Shown: positions 6,755 to 7,069 of the stretch, in pieces
Layout: every line of letters starts with the position of its first letter
Position numbering within the stretch: position 1 is the first letter of the stretch
Source of the DNA: Caryophanales bacterium UBA6769
GTDB taxonomy: Bacteria > Bacillota > Bacilli > Bacillales > UBA6769
Direction of reading: 5' to 3'
NCBI GenBank assembly: GCA_002453275.1
Contig: DKGN01000175.1
Span: 729-7,797 of the forward strand
DNA length: 7,069 nt
Position numbers and translations under genes: made by a program
Notes under the pieces: model-generated
Database searches by the model: none
What the model was told of the DNA's origin: nothing
Seen by the model: only the letters and a program-made list of their open reading frames with translations

Positions 6755-7069
6755 TTAAAACCCTGTCGGCCAATTGGCAAGCTGACGTTCACTCTTCGCA
6801 CCATTCTGTGTGCACGCATACTCTAATGCAGCACATAAATATTTACGTGTGTCACGCGGATCGATGACATCATCGATAAGATGCTTTGATGCCGCTTTAT
6901 ACGGCGAGCTGTCTTGTGTCCATGTAGTTAGTAGCTTGTCCCGTTCTTCTTCAGGGTTTTCTGCGTCTTTCAATGCATTTCCATAAACGACATTGATACC
7001 AACCATCGGATCGGTAAAATTAATTTCCGCTGTTGGCCATGCGAACACGAAGTCTCCTCCCATCCCAGG
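6755..7069 (-). CDS. Acyl-CoA carboxylase carboxyltransferase subunit, C-terminal fragment
   Basis: Only the last 104 codons and the TAA stop are in the window; the gene runs on past position 7069, so the Met at 7063 (in PGMGGDF) is internal and not a start. A full member would have about 510 residues. The fragment begins with GMGGDFVFAWPTAEI, the conserved C-half segment of PccB/MccB-type carboxyltransferases. It continues through VGINVVYG, ENPEEERDKL and DSSPYKAASKHLIDDVIDP, and ends near DPRDTRKYL and the tail NWPTGF. It is related to the next gene downstream but not a recent duplicate: both keep AWP and IDPRDTR while the segment between differs widely (NFTDPMVGINVVYG here, GSIPMEGGIQVAYR there). 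It would transfer CO2 from carboxybiotin to an acyl-CoA; which one cannot be said. No terminator separates it from the next gene, so the two are probably co-transcribed. Confidence 0.88.
   Translation of the reverse strand, partial: PGMGGDFVFAWPTAEINFTDPMVGINVVYGNALKDAENPEEERDKLLTTWTQDSSPYKAASKHLIDDVIDPRDTRKYLCAALEYACTQNGAKSERQLANWPTGF

Noticed and set aside
5232..6865. 14-bp direct repeat (tcacgcggatcgat) at 5232-5245 and 6852-6865
   Set aside because: It encodes the conserved IDPRD segment in both carboxyltransferases, so protein homology explains it; it is not a separate repeat element.

Overview
The window looks like chromosomal DNA of a low-GC, Gram-positive Bacillota, most likely a Bacillaceae relative. 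Three things suggest this: an AT-leaning composition, strong purine-rich Shine-Dalgarno sites 8 to 10 nt before starts (including a GTG start), and lipobox signal peptides on binding proteins. A near-consensus CcpA cre box agrees with it. No rRNA, tRNA, insertion sequence, CRISPR array or phage gene was seen. The organism assignment is an inference from style, not from a marker gene.

All six genes lie on the minus strand, so transcription runs from high to low coordinates. In transcription order: (1) 7069-6755, the last 104 residues of an acyl-CoA carboxylase carboxyltransferase (beta) subunit cut by the window edge; (2) 6694-5141, a complete second, different carboxyltransferase subunit; (3) a 193-bp AT-rich gap with a likely promoter; (4) 4947-3400 and (5) 3354-1804, two tandem paralogous family 5 solute-binding lipoproteins; (6) 1754-810, a DppB-type permease, preceded by a putative cre box; (7) 794-1, a DppC-type permease cut at the other edge just short of its C-terminus.

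Genes 4 to 7 form one importer operon of the dipeptide/oligopeptide/nickel/opine class: two alternative binding lipoproteins feeding one permease pair. The two ATPases such a transporter needs are not in the window and would be expected just beyond position 1. The carboxyltransferases need a biotin carboxylase and a biotin carrier protein; neither is visible, and they may lie beyond position 7069. The arrangement suggests a catabolic locus in which the importer brings in a compound whose CoA thioester, or that of a breakdown product, is carboxylated. That link rests on adjacency and shared strand only; the substrate cannot be read from the sequence. The known families are clear, and nothing in the window is wholly new in kind. 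The less usual parts are the doubled binding proteins, the doubled and dissimilar carboxyltransferases, and their pairing.
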